Source: a virus. Taken from it: DNA of 56,711 nucleotides. Below the pieces are notes generated by a model that did no database searches, was not told where the DNA came from, and saw only the letters and a list, made by a program, of their open reading frames with translations. A program made the translations under genes and the position numbers. Position 1 is the stretch's first letter; each line of letters starts with the position of its first letter. The stretch is taken from positions 1 to 56,711 of IMG/VR virus record IMGVR_UViG_3300024259_000040; one strand, written 5' to 3'. Of this stretch, positions 49,530 to 56,219 are shown one piece after another.

Positions 49530-50741
49530 ATGGCCCGAGTCTACCCCTACAAGAAGCGATTCCGTGTTGCCTATTCACTGACGCTCCCCGGCCGGACGCT
49601 GCGGCGGTCGAAGTACCCGCGCAACAAGGCCGAGGCCGACGCGCTGCGCCGTGGCGTGGAGGAGCTGGAGTCGGCGACGCGCCAGCGTATGGCACCGCTC
49701 GAAAAGATTGAGGAGTGGATCGCCCGGGGGTGGATCGCTTCTGACGACGCCGTCGCGGCGTTCCCGGCGTTCGCCCATGCGCCGGCGCGGTTCAAGGCCA
49801 TCGACCTGGATACGATGGTGCAGGCGTTCGCGGATCACTCGGAGAAGAATTCAAAGGGCGATGTGGGGCAGCATGCCCACGTCGCGCGCATGTCGGTGGC
49901 GCGTCAGGTGGTCGCCTGGCTGCGTGCCGAGTGGCCAGCGCTCGACTTCGCGGCGGCCGATCTGCGGGGTTGGCTGGATGAACTGGCGAAAAGGTATGCC
50001 GATGCGACGGTGAGCCACCGCCTGCAGACGCTCCGGCTATTGCTCGACCAGGGGCTGCAGTTGGGGATGATCGAGCGCAATATCGCCCGGGACGTGACGC
50101 TACCCGTCCCCAAGGCGCGCGAGCCGCGCCGCATCCTCACGCAGGACGAGATACGCTATGTCCTCAAGGAGACGAAGGCGCGCGGTGGCGGCTGGCTCAA
50201 CGGCGGCCTGGCGACGGTGGCGCGCCTGGGGCTGTATGCGGGCCTGCGGAACGGCGAGATGACGTGGTGTTGTTGGGACTGGCTGGATACGTCGCGGCGC
50301 CTGCTGACGATCCCCTCCAAAGCCGTGGCGGCCCATGGCGAGGTGTGGACGCCCAAGGACGGCGAGAGCCGGCAGCTCGATGTGAAGCAGGAGCTATGTG
50401 ACTGGTTCGATGAGGAGAGGGAGCGGCAGGAGCGAGAGGGGTTGCTGCATGGCCCCTACGTCATACCCAGCGGCGGGACGTGGAGGCCGCAATACCGAGG
50501 GCGGCCCGTCTGTTACATGGCCATCTCGGCGCGGTGGAGAGATTTTGCGACGACGATCGGGCTGGACAAGAAGATCACCGTCTACTCTTTTCGGCACACC
50601 TACGCGACCGAGCTTTTGCGCGCCGGCGTCGATATTATGACGGTGCGCGATCGCCTGGGCCATAGCGACCTGAAGACGACGATGGGATATTTGCATGCGC
50701 TGGATACGTCACGACACCCGACCGACGCGCTGCCCTACTGA
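49530..50741 (+). CDS. int: Tyrosine recombinase (integrase)
   Basis: A 403-residue integrase; ATG 49530 is chosen for GAGGTGGGAG just upstream (an in-frame GTG at 49491 lies in the dyad site). An N-terminal arm-binding region is followed by a core-binding helical domain (about 100-190). The catalytic domain begins at RRILTQDEIRYVL, with the first Arg in LYAGLRNGEM, then YSFRHTYATELLRAG (Tyr replaces the usual first His of HxxR), RDRLGHSDLKTTMGYLH with the LGH and the nucleophile Tyr. It inserts the phage into the host chromosome. Attachment core not identified. Confidence 0.92.
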   Translation: MARVYPYKKRFRVAYSLTLPGRTLRRSKYPRNKAEADALRRGVEELESATRQRMAPLEKIEEWIARGWIASDDAVAAFPAFAHAPARFKAIDLDTMVQAFADHSEKNSKGDVGQHAHVARMSVARQVVAWLRAEWPALDFAAADLRGWLDELAKRYADATVSHRLQTLRLLLDQGLQLGMIERNIARDVTLPVPKAREPRRILTQDEIRYVLKETKARGGGWLNGGLATVARLGLYAGLRNGEMTWCCWDWLDTSRRLLTIPSKAVAAHGEVWTPKDGESRQLDVKQELCDWFDEERERQEREGLLHGPYVIPSGGTWRPQYRGRPVCYMAISARWRDFATTIGLDKKITVYSFRHTYATELLRAGVDIMTVRDRLGHSDLKTTMGYLHALDTSRHPTDALPY

Positions 50742-50830
50742 CGCCGCCCTCTGCGCGCCCGTTCGCCGCGAACGGCGGCGCTTCTGCAACGCCGCGCGCA
50801 GAAAAAAAGCGGCGCGATGCCTACGACTCA
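50742..50830. other. Convergent gap between integrase and repressor
   Basis: Contains a nested hairpin: CTGCGCGC (50751-50758) with GCGCGCAG (50794-50801), and inside it CGTTCGC (50760-50766) with GCGAACG (50768-50774). A run of seven A follows, which is seven T read from the repressor side, before the stem. So it is not a standard terminator for either gene, though the T-run may end the repressor transcript. Confidence 0.45.
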
Positions 50831-51430
50831 TTAGTCGGCTTTCTCCTCTCCTATCCCCCAAAAGCAAAATCCGGGCTGCGTGGCCTGTTCCCTATTCTCA
50901 ACGCTTGCGCCGTTAGCCAACAGTTTCTTTATTAGCGCCGCGTCCTTGTCGTCCTTGTCGTCCTTGTCGTCCTTGTCGTCCTTGTCGTCGGGAAACTCCT
51001 TCGCCAGCAGTCTAATCCCCCCCAACATCATAGCTTGAACCCCTGGCGATAGCGCGCGGAATCGGTCGAGAAGTTCCCTTTCCTCGGGCGTGCGCGCGCT
51101 CTGGTTGTCCTGTTTTGCTATCTCCTCCTCTAACGCTAACCGGCTTTCTTCCAAGAACGCCCCTGGAGCGGGAAGAACTCTTGGCCCTTCACCAGTAAGG
51201 AGCCAGTTAATAGAAACCCCCGCCTGGTCCGATAGGGTGCAAAAAAATTCCAACGGTGGGCGCCGCTGTCCCGTAAGGTAGTATGATAGGGAGTTTTCAG
51301 CTACACCCAGGCGTTCCGCCCACGCCTTTTGGTCCCCCCATTCTTTCCTGATTTCTTTTCGTAGACGAGTCGCAATGTCAAGGAAAAATTCCTTTTCTGT
51401 GATTTTTTTCCTTGACTTCCCTGTAGGCAT
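50831..51430 (-). CDS. CI-like phage repressor
   Basis: The only confident minus-strand gene. ATG at 51430 with AAGGA 9 bases upstream. The 199-residue protein has an XRE helix-turn-helix (DQKAWAERLGVAENSLSYYL, residues about 33-52) followed by FCTLSDQAGVSINWLLTGEG, the usual repressor wording. There is no S24 self-cleavage domain; instead a helical C-terminal part contains a (DDK)5 acidic tract encoded by a perfect 9-bp repeat. It should hold the lytic promoters off in the lysogen, with induction by another route than RecA cleavage. Divergent from the Cro-like gene. Confidence 0.82.
   Translation of the reverse strand: MPTGKSRKKITEKEFFLDIATRLRKEIRKEWGDQKAWAERLGVAENSLSYYLTGQRRPPLEFFCTLSDQAGVSINWLLTGEGPRVLPAPGAFLEESRLALEEEIAKQDNQSARTPEERELLDRFRALSPGVQAMMLGGIRLLAKEFPDDKDDKDDKDDKDDKDAALIKKLLANGASVENREQATQPGFCFWGIGEEKAD
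50941..50985. repeat. Five perfect 9-bp repeats in the repressor gene
   Basis: CGTCCTTGT repeated five times without change (50941-50985), read on the minus strand as Asp-Asp-Lys units. Because the unit is a multiple of three, slippage would add or remove DDK without breaking the frame. Confidence 0.92.
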
Positions 51431-51462
51431 ACTGTAAATTCCTTTTTAGTGAATTTGTTCAC
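51386..51462. promoter_or_regulatory. Repressor/Cro operator region
   Basis: Two direct repeats, AAATTCCTTTTCTGTGA (51386-51402, inside the repressor start) and a 15-of-17 match at 51436-51452, 50 bases apart. The inverted repeat GTGAATTTGTTCAC (51449-51462) overlaps the second. These are the likely binding sites for the repressor and/or the Cro-like protein between their divergent genes. Confidence 0.55.
51412..51440 (+). promoter_or_regulatory. Rightward promoter for the Cro-like gene
   Basis: TTGACT (51412-51417), 17-base spacer, TAAATT (51435-51440; 4 of 6 to consensus). Start would be near 51447, inside the operator inverted repeat, so repressor binding would block it. Confidence 0.55.
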
Positions 51463-51484
51463 ATTTTAATGGAGGTCAGAAACC

Positions 51485-51715
51485 ATGACGCCGACGGAAA
51501 TTAAAGTTCGTATGCTACTGTTCGGCGTAAAGCAGGTGCGAATTGCCGAGCGCCTGGGTGTTTACCCCTCTGCCGTTCACAACGTTATCTCCGGCTTTAG
51601 TCGTGCTGAGAAGGTCGAGCGGGCTATCGCCAATGAGATCGGGATGGACCGCGACGAGATTTTTCCGGTTATCAGGGGGAAATATACACCCGAGCATGTC
51701 GTAGTATCGACGTAA
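51485..51715 (+). CDS. Cro/Ner-like helix-turn-helix regulator
   Basis: A 76-residue protein after ATGGAGG. The helix-turn-helix is at about 8-40 (MLLFGVKQVRIAERLGVYPS, HNVISGF), in the style of Ner/Nlp winged regulators, with a short C-terminal extension. Divergent to the CI-like repressor across a shared operator region, as Cro is to CI. It probably starts the lytic programme by shutting off the repressor gene. Confidence 0.78.
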   Translation: MTPTEIKVRMLLFGVKQVRIAERLGVYPSAVHNVISGFSRAEKVERAIANEIGMDRDEIFPVIRGKYTPEHVVVST

Positions 51716-51861
51716 AAAAGCCGCCGTCGCGTGTTTGCGGCAGCGGCCTAAACCCTTCGTTTTTCTCGCTGATCGGTTGTCGAGGCCAGGACAGTGAGAA
51801 AAACACACACCCCAAACAGCACCGGCTAAGAACGCGATTTTAGCCGCCACAGGAGGCTTTT
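51716..51861 (+). other. Structured gap after the Cro-like gene
   Basis: GTTTTTCTC (51759-51767) pairs perfectly with GAGAAAAAC (51796-51804) around a 28-base loop; an upstream GCCGC/GCGGC hairpin lies at about 51720-51747. No gene seen. Could be a termination or antitermination site for the early operon. Confidence 0.4.
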
Positions 51862-52167
51862 ATGGGATTGCCTTATTATACGAACAAGTCCTCTCTTCGT
51901 CAACCCGAGAATATATCGCCACCCGACGCTATTCTCGACGCTCACGCCGCTCTCGCCGCCCGTCGCATCGCTTCTCGGCGCGCCCTGGCCGCTATCAAGG
52001 CTGAGCTGGCGAACGACCCCCCCGACATCAAGAAGAACCGTTTTACGGCCCGTCTGCGCGCCGAAGTACTGAAGGAGCGCGGGCTGGCCGTTTCTGTGGG
52101 TGCCGCTGGCCGGACGTGGCGCGACGACGAGCTGGTCGCCCGCGCCGCCGAGCGGGGGGAGCTGTGA
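51862..52167 (+). CDS. Hypothetical early protein, 101 aa
   Basis: ATG after ACAGGAGG. A variable Ser/Asn-rich start, then a basic helical region (RRIASRRALAAIKAEL, RFTARLRAEVLKERG). First gene of the early operon after the switch. Not recognised; basic helical character suggests nucleic-acid or protein binding. Confidence 0.6.
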   Translation: MGLPYYTNKSSLRQPENISPPDAILDAHAALAARRIASRRALAAIKAELANDPPDIKKNRFTARLRAEVLKERGLAVSVGAAGRTWRDDELVARAAERGEL

Positions 52168-52169
52168 GT

Positions 52170-52370
52170 ATGGCCACTACGACGAAGCACCTTGACGCGG
52201 CCTCCGACGCGCGAATCCTCCGCACTATCGCCCGCGAAGACCTCATCTACGCACTGCAGCACCCCGAGACGTTCGATCCGGCGCAGCTCCGCGCTGTCTT
52301 GAGTGCCTTGCCCGAGCCGCCCGCCGACGAGATCGCCGGCATCGAGGCGGCCCTGGAGGACTCCCAATGA
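52170..52370 (+). CDS. Hypothetical 66-aa protein
   Basis: ATG 52170 (a GTG two codons upstream, overlapping the previous stop, is equally possible), after GGGGGAG. Helical, acidic C-terminus (PADEIAGIEAALED). Overlaps the next start as ATGA. Not recognised. Confidence 0.55.
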   Translation: MATTTKHLDAASDARILRTIAREDLIYALQHPETFDPAQLRAVLSALPEPPADEIAGIEAALEDSQ

Positions 52371-52492
52371 ACTGCACACGCCCCGACTACTGGCTGCGCG
52401 CCGAACGCGCCGCCGATTACCTCGCCGTGACGGCGTTCGTCGTGCTGGCCCTGCTCTGTGGGGCCGGCCTGGCGGCGCTGACCAACGGCTGA
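52367..52492 (+). CDS. 41-aa single-pass membrane protein
   Basis: Starts in an ATGA overlap. A short charged N-terminus (NCTRPDYWLRAERAADY) and one hydrophobic segment (LAVTAFVVLALLCGAGLAAL). Too small for family assignment. Early position could fit superinfection exclusion or host-membrane modification, both guesses. Confidence 0.5.
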   Translation: MNCTRPDYWLRAERAADYLAVTAFVVLALLCGAGLAALTNG

Positions 52493-52507
52493 AAGGACGC
52501 CCGAGAA

Positions 52508-52660
52508 ATGAAATCCTATCACATCAACGCCGTGCAGGACGACTGGAGATTCCTAAGTGCGCAGATCCGCGCTCGCTCCGAGAAGGAAGCCAAGAAAAAG
52601 TTTCGGCGCCGGTTCAAGGGCGTTCGGGATGTTCAAGTCGAGTTCACCGAGGAAGCATAG
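52508..52660 (+). CDS. 50-aa basic protein
   Basis: ATG after a GAAAGGACG ribosome site about 10 bases upstream. Begins KSYHINAVQDDWRF and has a very basic helix (SEKEAKKKFRRRFKG). Ends 2 bases before the next start. Not recognised. Confidence 0.5.
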   Translation: MKSYHINAVQDDWRFLSAQIRARSEKEAKKKFRRRFKGVRDVQVEFTEEA

Positions 52661-52662
52661 CC

Positions 52663-52827
52663 ATGCACGACGCCAAGGACCATATCGACCACCCCTGCCC
52701 CAACTGCGGCAAGGACGGCCTGCACTGGCTCATGGGCGAGATCCACTGCGACGCCTGTGACTGTTCGTGGACGATAGCCGAATTTCGCAAAGAACCCGAC
52801 ATGGACGATTTACCGGAGATCATCTGA
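52663..52827 (+). CDS. 54-aa zinc-ribbon protein
   Basis: CPNC near residue 12 and CDAC/DC near 29-34 form a zinc ribbon; the ends are acidic. Overlaps the next gene by one base (TGATG). Typical small early phage zinc protein, role unknown. Confidence 0.6.
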   Translation: MHDAKDHIDHPCPNCGKDGLHWLMGEIHCDACDCSWTIAEFRKEPDMDDLPEII

Positions 52828-53006
52828 TGCACACCACCTACGACCTGCACGACATGCGGCGGGACATCGCCGGCGGGATCACGCGCCTGGCTGAGTATCC
52901 GCCCGAAGCGCGGTCGGCCTATTCGAGCTGGCGTCTGCGGGATTACCTGCGGCGCCAGCGCGACGAGGATCGGCAGCAGAAAGAGATGAGCAATGCCACT
53001 CAATAA
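52827..53006 (+). CDS. 59-aa hypothetical protein
   Basis: Coupled to the previous gene. His/Asp-rich start (HTTYDLHDMRRD) and a basic helical C-terminus (SWRLRDYLRRQRDEDRQQK). Overlaps the SSB-like gene by 14 bases. Not recognised. Confidence 0.5.
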   Translation: MHTTYDLHDMRRDIAGGITRLAEYPPEARSAYSSWRLRDYLRRQRDEDRQQKEMSNATQ

Positions 53007-53805
53007 TAAGTCGATTCTCGCAGCTCCCGATAGCACCGTCTTCGTCGAGTACAGCTTCCCCGGCCCCCGTCCACCAAAGCCGGACGAACATGGCGCGCTG
53101 GAATGGTTTTATGGCGTCCAGCAGTGGGATGGACAGGCGTATGGCCAGAAGGAATCGCTCTACGCTTACGCCGCTCTGCACGATACGATACAGGCCGCTG
53201 GCTGCGGTAAGGGCATCCAGGCCGCTATCAAGAAGGTCGGCCAGGGACAGGGAAGCCATTGGGAGGTGACGGTCAACAATCAGACGTTCGACAGTAACGC
53301 GGTCGCTCATCCCGACCACAGTCACGAAGCGCCGGCCAGCACCCCGCCGCCCAACGGCAACCAGCAAGCACCCCCGCAAGGGCCACCGCAGAACGCCGCC
53401 GCGCCGCCGCCTATGGGCGGACCGCCGCAAGGCGCACCACAGGGGCCACCACCGGCCAACGGTCACCAGGGGCCGCCCCAGGCCGCGCCAGCGCAGGCCG
53501 GTAATCCGACGCGCGACCAGGTCGCCGCCGCGATGAGTTGGTGCGTCTGCACGGCCTACCAGATATGGGACGCTTCCGGTGCCACCTATGACAGCGCCAA
53601 CGTCCAGGGCAGCGCCAACACGCTTTTTATCTCCCTGAAGGATCTGCGCCTCCTCGACCAGCCGGTCGCCGCGCCGACAGCGCCGGCGAACAATCCCGCA
53701 CCAGCGCCCACGCCGCCGCCCACGCCGCAGCCGGCCAATGGCCCGCCGCCGCAGCAGGCGCCGCCCGTTGGCAGTTACTCAGACGAGGATCTTCCGTTCA
53801 GTTGA
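52993..53805 (+). CDS. SSB-like protein with Pro-rich linkers
   Basis: A 270-residue protein. The N-terminal 100 residues could be an OB-type or other beta domain (KSILAAPDSTVFVEYSFPG, SHWEVTVNNQTFDS). A Pro/Gln-rich linker (about 110-170) leads to a second small domain (TRDQVAAAMSWCVCTAYQIW), then another Pro-rich linker and the end SDEDLPFS. The tip matches the acidic Asp-Asp-x-Pro-Phe tail of SSB proteins that recruits repair and replication enzymes, with one extra Ser. It would coat single-stranded DNA near the replication genes. The fold itself is not certain. Confidence 0.6.
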   Translation: MPLNNKSILAAPDSTVFVEYSFPGPRPPKPDEHGALEWFYGVQQWDGQAYGQKESLYAYAALHDTIQAAGCGKGIQAAIKKVGQGQGSHWEVTVNNQTFDSNAVAHPDHSHEAPASTPPPNGNQQAPPQGPPQNAAAPPPMGGPPQGAPQGPPPANGHQGPPQAAPAQAGNPTRDQVAAAMSWCVCTAYQIWDASGATYDSANVQGSANTLFISLKDLRLLDQPVAAPTAPANNPAPAPTPPPTPQPANGPPPQQAPPVGSYSDEDLPFS

Positions 53806-53885
53806 GATAGCACCACCCAACGGGGGAGCTACGGCCTTGAGGCGGTCGCTCCCCGAACGAACTAAACGGTTTTAAAGGAATTCGG

Positions 53886-53969
53886 ATGCGCCGCGTCGAA
53901 AACCACATCACGCTTGACAATCGGCACCACGGCCTGAGAGCGTCGCCGGGGGAACGGCGGCAGCCATGA
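53886..53969 (+). CDS. Possible 27-aa peptide
   Basis: A small reading frame with a good ribosome site (AAAGGA, 6 bases before the ATG), overlapping the next small frame as ATGA. Basic and His-rich (RRVENHITLDNRHHG). The region 53806-53885 before it has an inverted GGGGAGC/GCTCCCC hairpin and no gene. Confidence 0.35.
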   Translation: MRRVENHITLDNRHHGLRASPGERRQP

Positions 53970-54079
53970 CCAGGGCAGAGATTGACAGGGAAAGAGCATG
54001 TCCAAAAATGGGGGGAGATGCTTTACTCGCCGACGCGGCGCATCCGAAAAAGGACAAAAACCATGCAGATGAAGAATAA
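53966..54079 (+). CDS. Possible 37-aa peptide
   Basis: Starts in the stop of the previous small frame and ends inside the start of the next gene. Charged, with a single Cys (REIDRERACPKMGGDA-type wording). Coupling on both sides is the main reason to list it. Confidence 0.4.
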   Translation: MTRAEIDRERACPKMGGDALLADAAHPKKDKNHADEE

Positions 54080-55313
54080 GAACCTCCGACTCAAGCGTCA
54101 GATCGCCATGACCACGGAGGAGCAAATCGACCGAGGCGAGGAGCGGAGCGATGACGGGCAACGCCCGGAGGAGGAGAACGATGGACAAGAGACTGAAGTG
54201 GATAGAGCGAGTGCAATTAGTGCAATCGGTAGCTTGGAGGCACTGCCCACTCGCCCTTCGGACGACTCCAACGACACCCATAACTGCTATATATGCTCGG
54301 GTAAAGATGGAGTATGCGCAGTCTGCGGTCAGCATACGGACGACGAGCAGACCGAGGAGACGGCGACGGAGGCGATGGAGATGCTGGACGATGATGTATG
54401 CCCGAATTGTCGTTGCGGAGTGTGCCAATGCTTAGAGGACGCGCCTATCACTTGCCCTGATTGTGGTCATACGGCGTGGTCAATCGAATGGTGGTGTCCA
54501 GAATGTGGCTGCTGGAAAGAACATGGGAGTTTACCCGACGCACCGCCCACTCGCCCATCGGACTCCGCGCAGACCGAGGAGACGGCGACGGAGGCGATGG
54601 AGATGCTGGACGATGCGCCAGCGGCGGCGGAACCGATGCGGATTGGCGAGAAGTCATGGGTGTCGAGCGATTTAATGGCAGCGCTGAACGATCACGCAGA
54701 CCATCTCCAGCGACTCGACAGCGATGTCCGGTTCATCCGCGATCAGATGGCGTTCGGCAGCAAGGTGACGCAAATCCAGCAGCAGAGCGGCAAATTAGAA
54801 ACGCAACTGCGTAATATTGTCGCTGGTCGGACACTCAACCCCGACGATCTGGACCACGACACCCACGCTGAGAAGCACCGCGAGATACAGCGGCAGATCG
54901 ACAAGTTGGATACAGCTATAACAGAGGTTGATAAGCGCCGAGGGAATGTCACGTCAAGTCTCCAAGAGCAGATCGACACTGCAAAGCAAGCGACAATTGA
55001 TGTGCATATTGCTGCTGAGAAGCAGATCGACACTATCTCTGCCGGTATGGATCGCCAGGTCCACACGAATGATCGGGTGGAAGCACGGATCTTCGAGGTG
55101 CAGCAGCAAATCGACACGCTCCAGCAGACCATCAACGTCCACTACCCCGATTGCCTCGCGGAGATATCGGAGCGGATGGATGTTCACCGCCAACGACTGA
55201 ACGAAGCCTACGACGCCATCGAGAAGCTGGAGCAGCGGCTGTCACCGGAGAAGATCGACCACATCAATCAAGCGGGCGATGCTACACCGCCGTCGCCAAC
55301 GGAGGAGGAGTGA
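54063..55313 (+). CDS. Zinc-cluster and coiled-coil protein, 416 aa
   Basis: ATG 54063 is chosen for AAAAAGGA upstream; in-frame extension to 53982 is possible. A basic start, then three zinc pairs: CYIC...CAVC, CPNCRCGVCQC and CPDC...CPEC. The block TEETATEAMEMLDD occurs twice around them, encoded by a 47-bp perfect repeat (54347-54393 and 54569-54615). The C-terminal 230 residues are a long coiled coil with repeated QIDT phrases (QRQIDKLDTAITEVDK, QQQIDTLQQTINV). Domain order suggests an adaptor or scaffold; no family recognised. Confidence 0.65.
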   Translation: MQMKNKNLRLKRQIAMTTEEQIDRGEERSDDGQRPEEENDGQETEVDRASAISAIGSLEALPTRPSDDSNDTHNCYICSGKDGVCAVCGQHTDDEQTEETATEAMEMLDDDVCPNCRCGVCQCLEDAPITCPDCGHTAWSIEWWCPECGCWKEHGSLPDAPPTRPSDSAQTEETATEAMEMLDDAPAAAEPMRIGEKSWVSSDLMAALNDHADHLQRLDSDVRFIRDQMAFGSKVTQIQQQSGKLETQLRNIVAGRTLNPDDLDHDTHAEKHREIQRQIDKLDTAITEVDKRRGNVTSSLQEQIDTAKQATIDVHIAAEKQIDTISAGMDRQVHTNDRVEARIFEVQQQIDTLQQTINVHYPDCLAEISERMDVHRQRLNEAYDAIEKLEQRLSPEKIDHINQAGDATPPSPTEEE

Positions 55314-55489
55314 TGGCAATATCAGTCTTTACCGGCACGGAGGAAGCGGAGGAGGAACGCTGGTGGCATGATGACCTCGACGACCAGCAACGGCTGTATG
55401 TTTTGCGGGTTATGTGCAAAACTCGACCCATACCGCAAGGGATTGAATTTTACCGCGCGGCGAAGCGAATGTTAAAGGAGGAGGAGTAG
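55313..55489 (+). CDS. 58-aa acidic protein
   Basis: ATG in a GGAGGAGTGATG context, overlapping the previous stop. Acidic first half (TEEAEEERWWHDDLDD), helical second half. Ends 1 base before the next start. Not recognised. Confidence 0.55.
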   Translation: MAISVFTGTEEAEEERWWHDDLDDQQRLYVLRVMCKTRPIPQGIEFYRAAKRMLKEEE

Positions 55490-55490
55490 C

Positions 55491-55694
55491 ATGACCATCA
55501 TACTACCAGATCCAAAGAAATGCTCTAAGTGTGGGTCTACTAACTCACGCAAATTTCACGATGAGTTTGTTGAAGGTGTCGAGTGTAAGGATTGTTTACA
55601 CCGAGCGGCATTGCGTGTGCGTAAAACGGGAAAAGACTACACTCAACCTGAAAGCAAATCGTGGATATACTCAGATGCAGACCGGACTTTTTAG
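55491..55694 (+). CDS. 67-aa zinc-ribbon protein
   Basis: ATG after AAAGGAGGAGGAG. CSKC and CKDC 20 residues apart with KFHDEF between them form a zinc ribbon, as in many small phage early proteins. More AT-rich than neighbours. Its end (WIYSDAD) shares DNA similarity with the start of the next frame. Confidence 0.6.
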   Translation: MTIILPDPKKCSKCGSTNSRKFHDEFVEGVECKDCLHRAALRVRKTGKDYTQPESKSWIYSDADRTF

Positions 55695-55827
55695 AGGGGG
55701 AGTAGCATGGATATACTCGATGCTGCAGGACGGCGCGGTCGAGCGCAAGGACGCCGTCGAGAAGATTCGCGAATTCATGCTCAAGGAGGATCTATGGCGC
55801 GCTCCCACGTCGCTCAGAGCGGCATAG
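55675..55827 (+). CDS. Small protein ahead of resolvase, 50 aa
   Basis: Start uncertain (ATG 55675, or ATG 55720 for a 35-residue form). The convincing part is the helix AVERKDAVEKIREFMLKEDLW. Overlaps the resolvase start by 34 bases. Not recognised. Confidence 0.4.
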   Translation: MQTGLFRGGVAWIYSMLQDGAVERKDAVEKIREFMLKEDLWRAPTSLRAA

Positions 55828-56219
55828 GCCGCCGCAGCCAGACGCTCGTTATCGAGGGCGGCCTGCCGACGCTGAACGAGTATATCAACGCCGAGCGGAC
55901 GAACAGGCACAAGGCCGCCAAGCTCAAGAAGGCGACCGAGGTAGTTATTCAGGTATTCATCAAGAAGTCGAAGCTGAAGCCCATCCAGTCCTACCCGGTC
56001 GATATGGCGTATTTCTGGTATTGCCGCGATCGGCGCACCGATAAATCGAATATCAGCTCAATCGGGATCAAGTTCATTGAAGATTCCCTACAGAAGGCCA
56101 AGATACTACGGAATGATGGGTGGAAAGAAATCAACGAGATGACAAATAGCTACCTGGTCGATAAGAAGAAGCCCCGCATCGAGGTGGTGCTGATCGAGCG
56201 GGGGACAGGAGCCGCATGA
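55794..56219 (+). CDS. rusA: RusA-like Holliday-junction resolvase
   Basis: A 141-residue protein; ATG 55794 is chosen for AAGGAGG 5 bases upstream rather than an in-frame ATG at 55707 that only reads the shadow of another frame. Family phrases are LPTLNEYINAERTNRHKAAK at the N-terminus, a DRRTDKSNISSIGIKFIEDS metal-binding stretch (usual form DxxDxDN) and LRNDGWKEI. RusA-type enzymes cut four-way junctions as dimers during recombination and replication. It ends in an ATGA overlap with the methyltransferase. Confidence 0.85.
   Translation: MARSHVAQSGIGRRSQTLVIEGGLPTLNEYINAERTNRHKAAKLKKATEVVIQVFIKKSKLKPIQSYPVDMAYFWYCRDRRTDKSNISSIGIKFIEDSLQKAKILRNDGWKEINEMTNSYLVDKKKPRIEVVLIERGTGAA

Noticed and set aside
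55707-55793. Longer start for the RusA-like gene at ATG 55707
   Set aside because: Good ribosome site, but the added residues are an Arg/Gly-rich shadow of another frame, and ATG 55794 has AAGGAGG at ideal distance.
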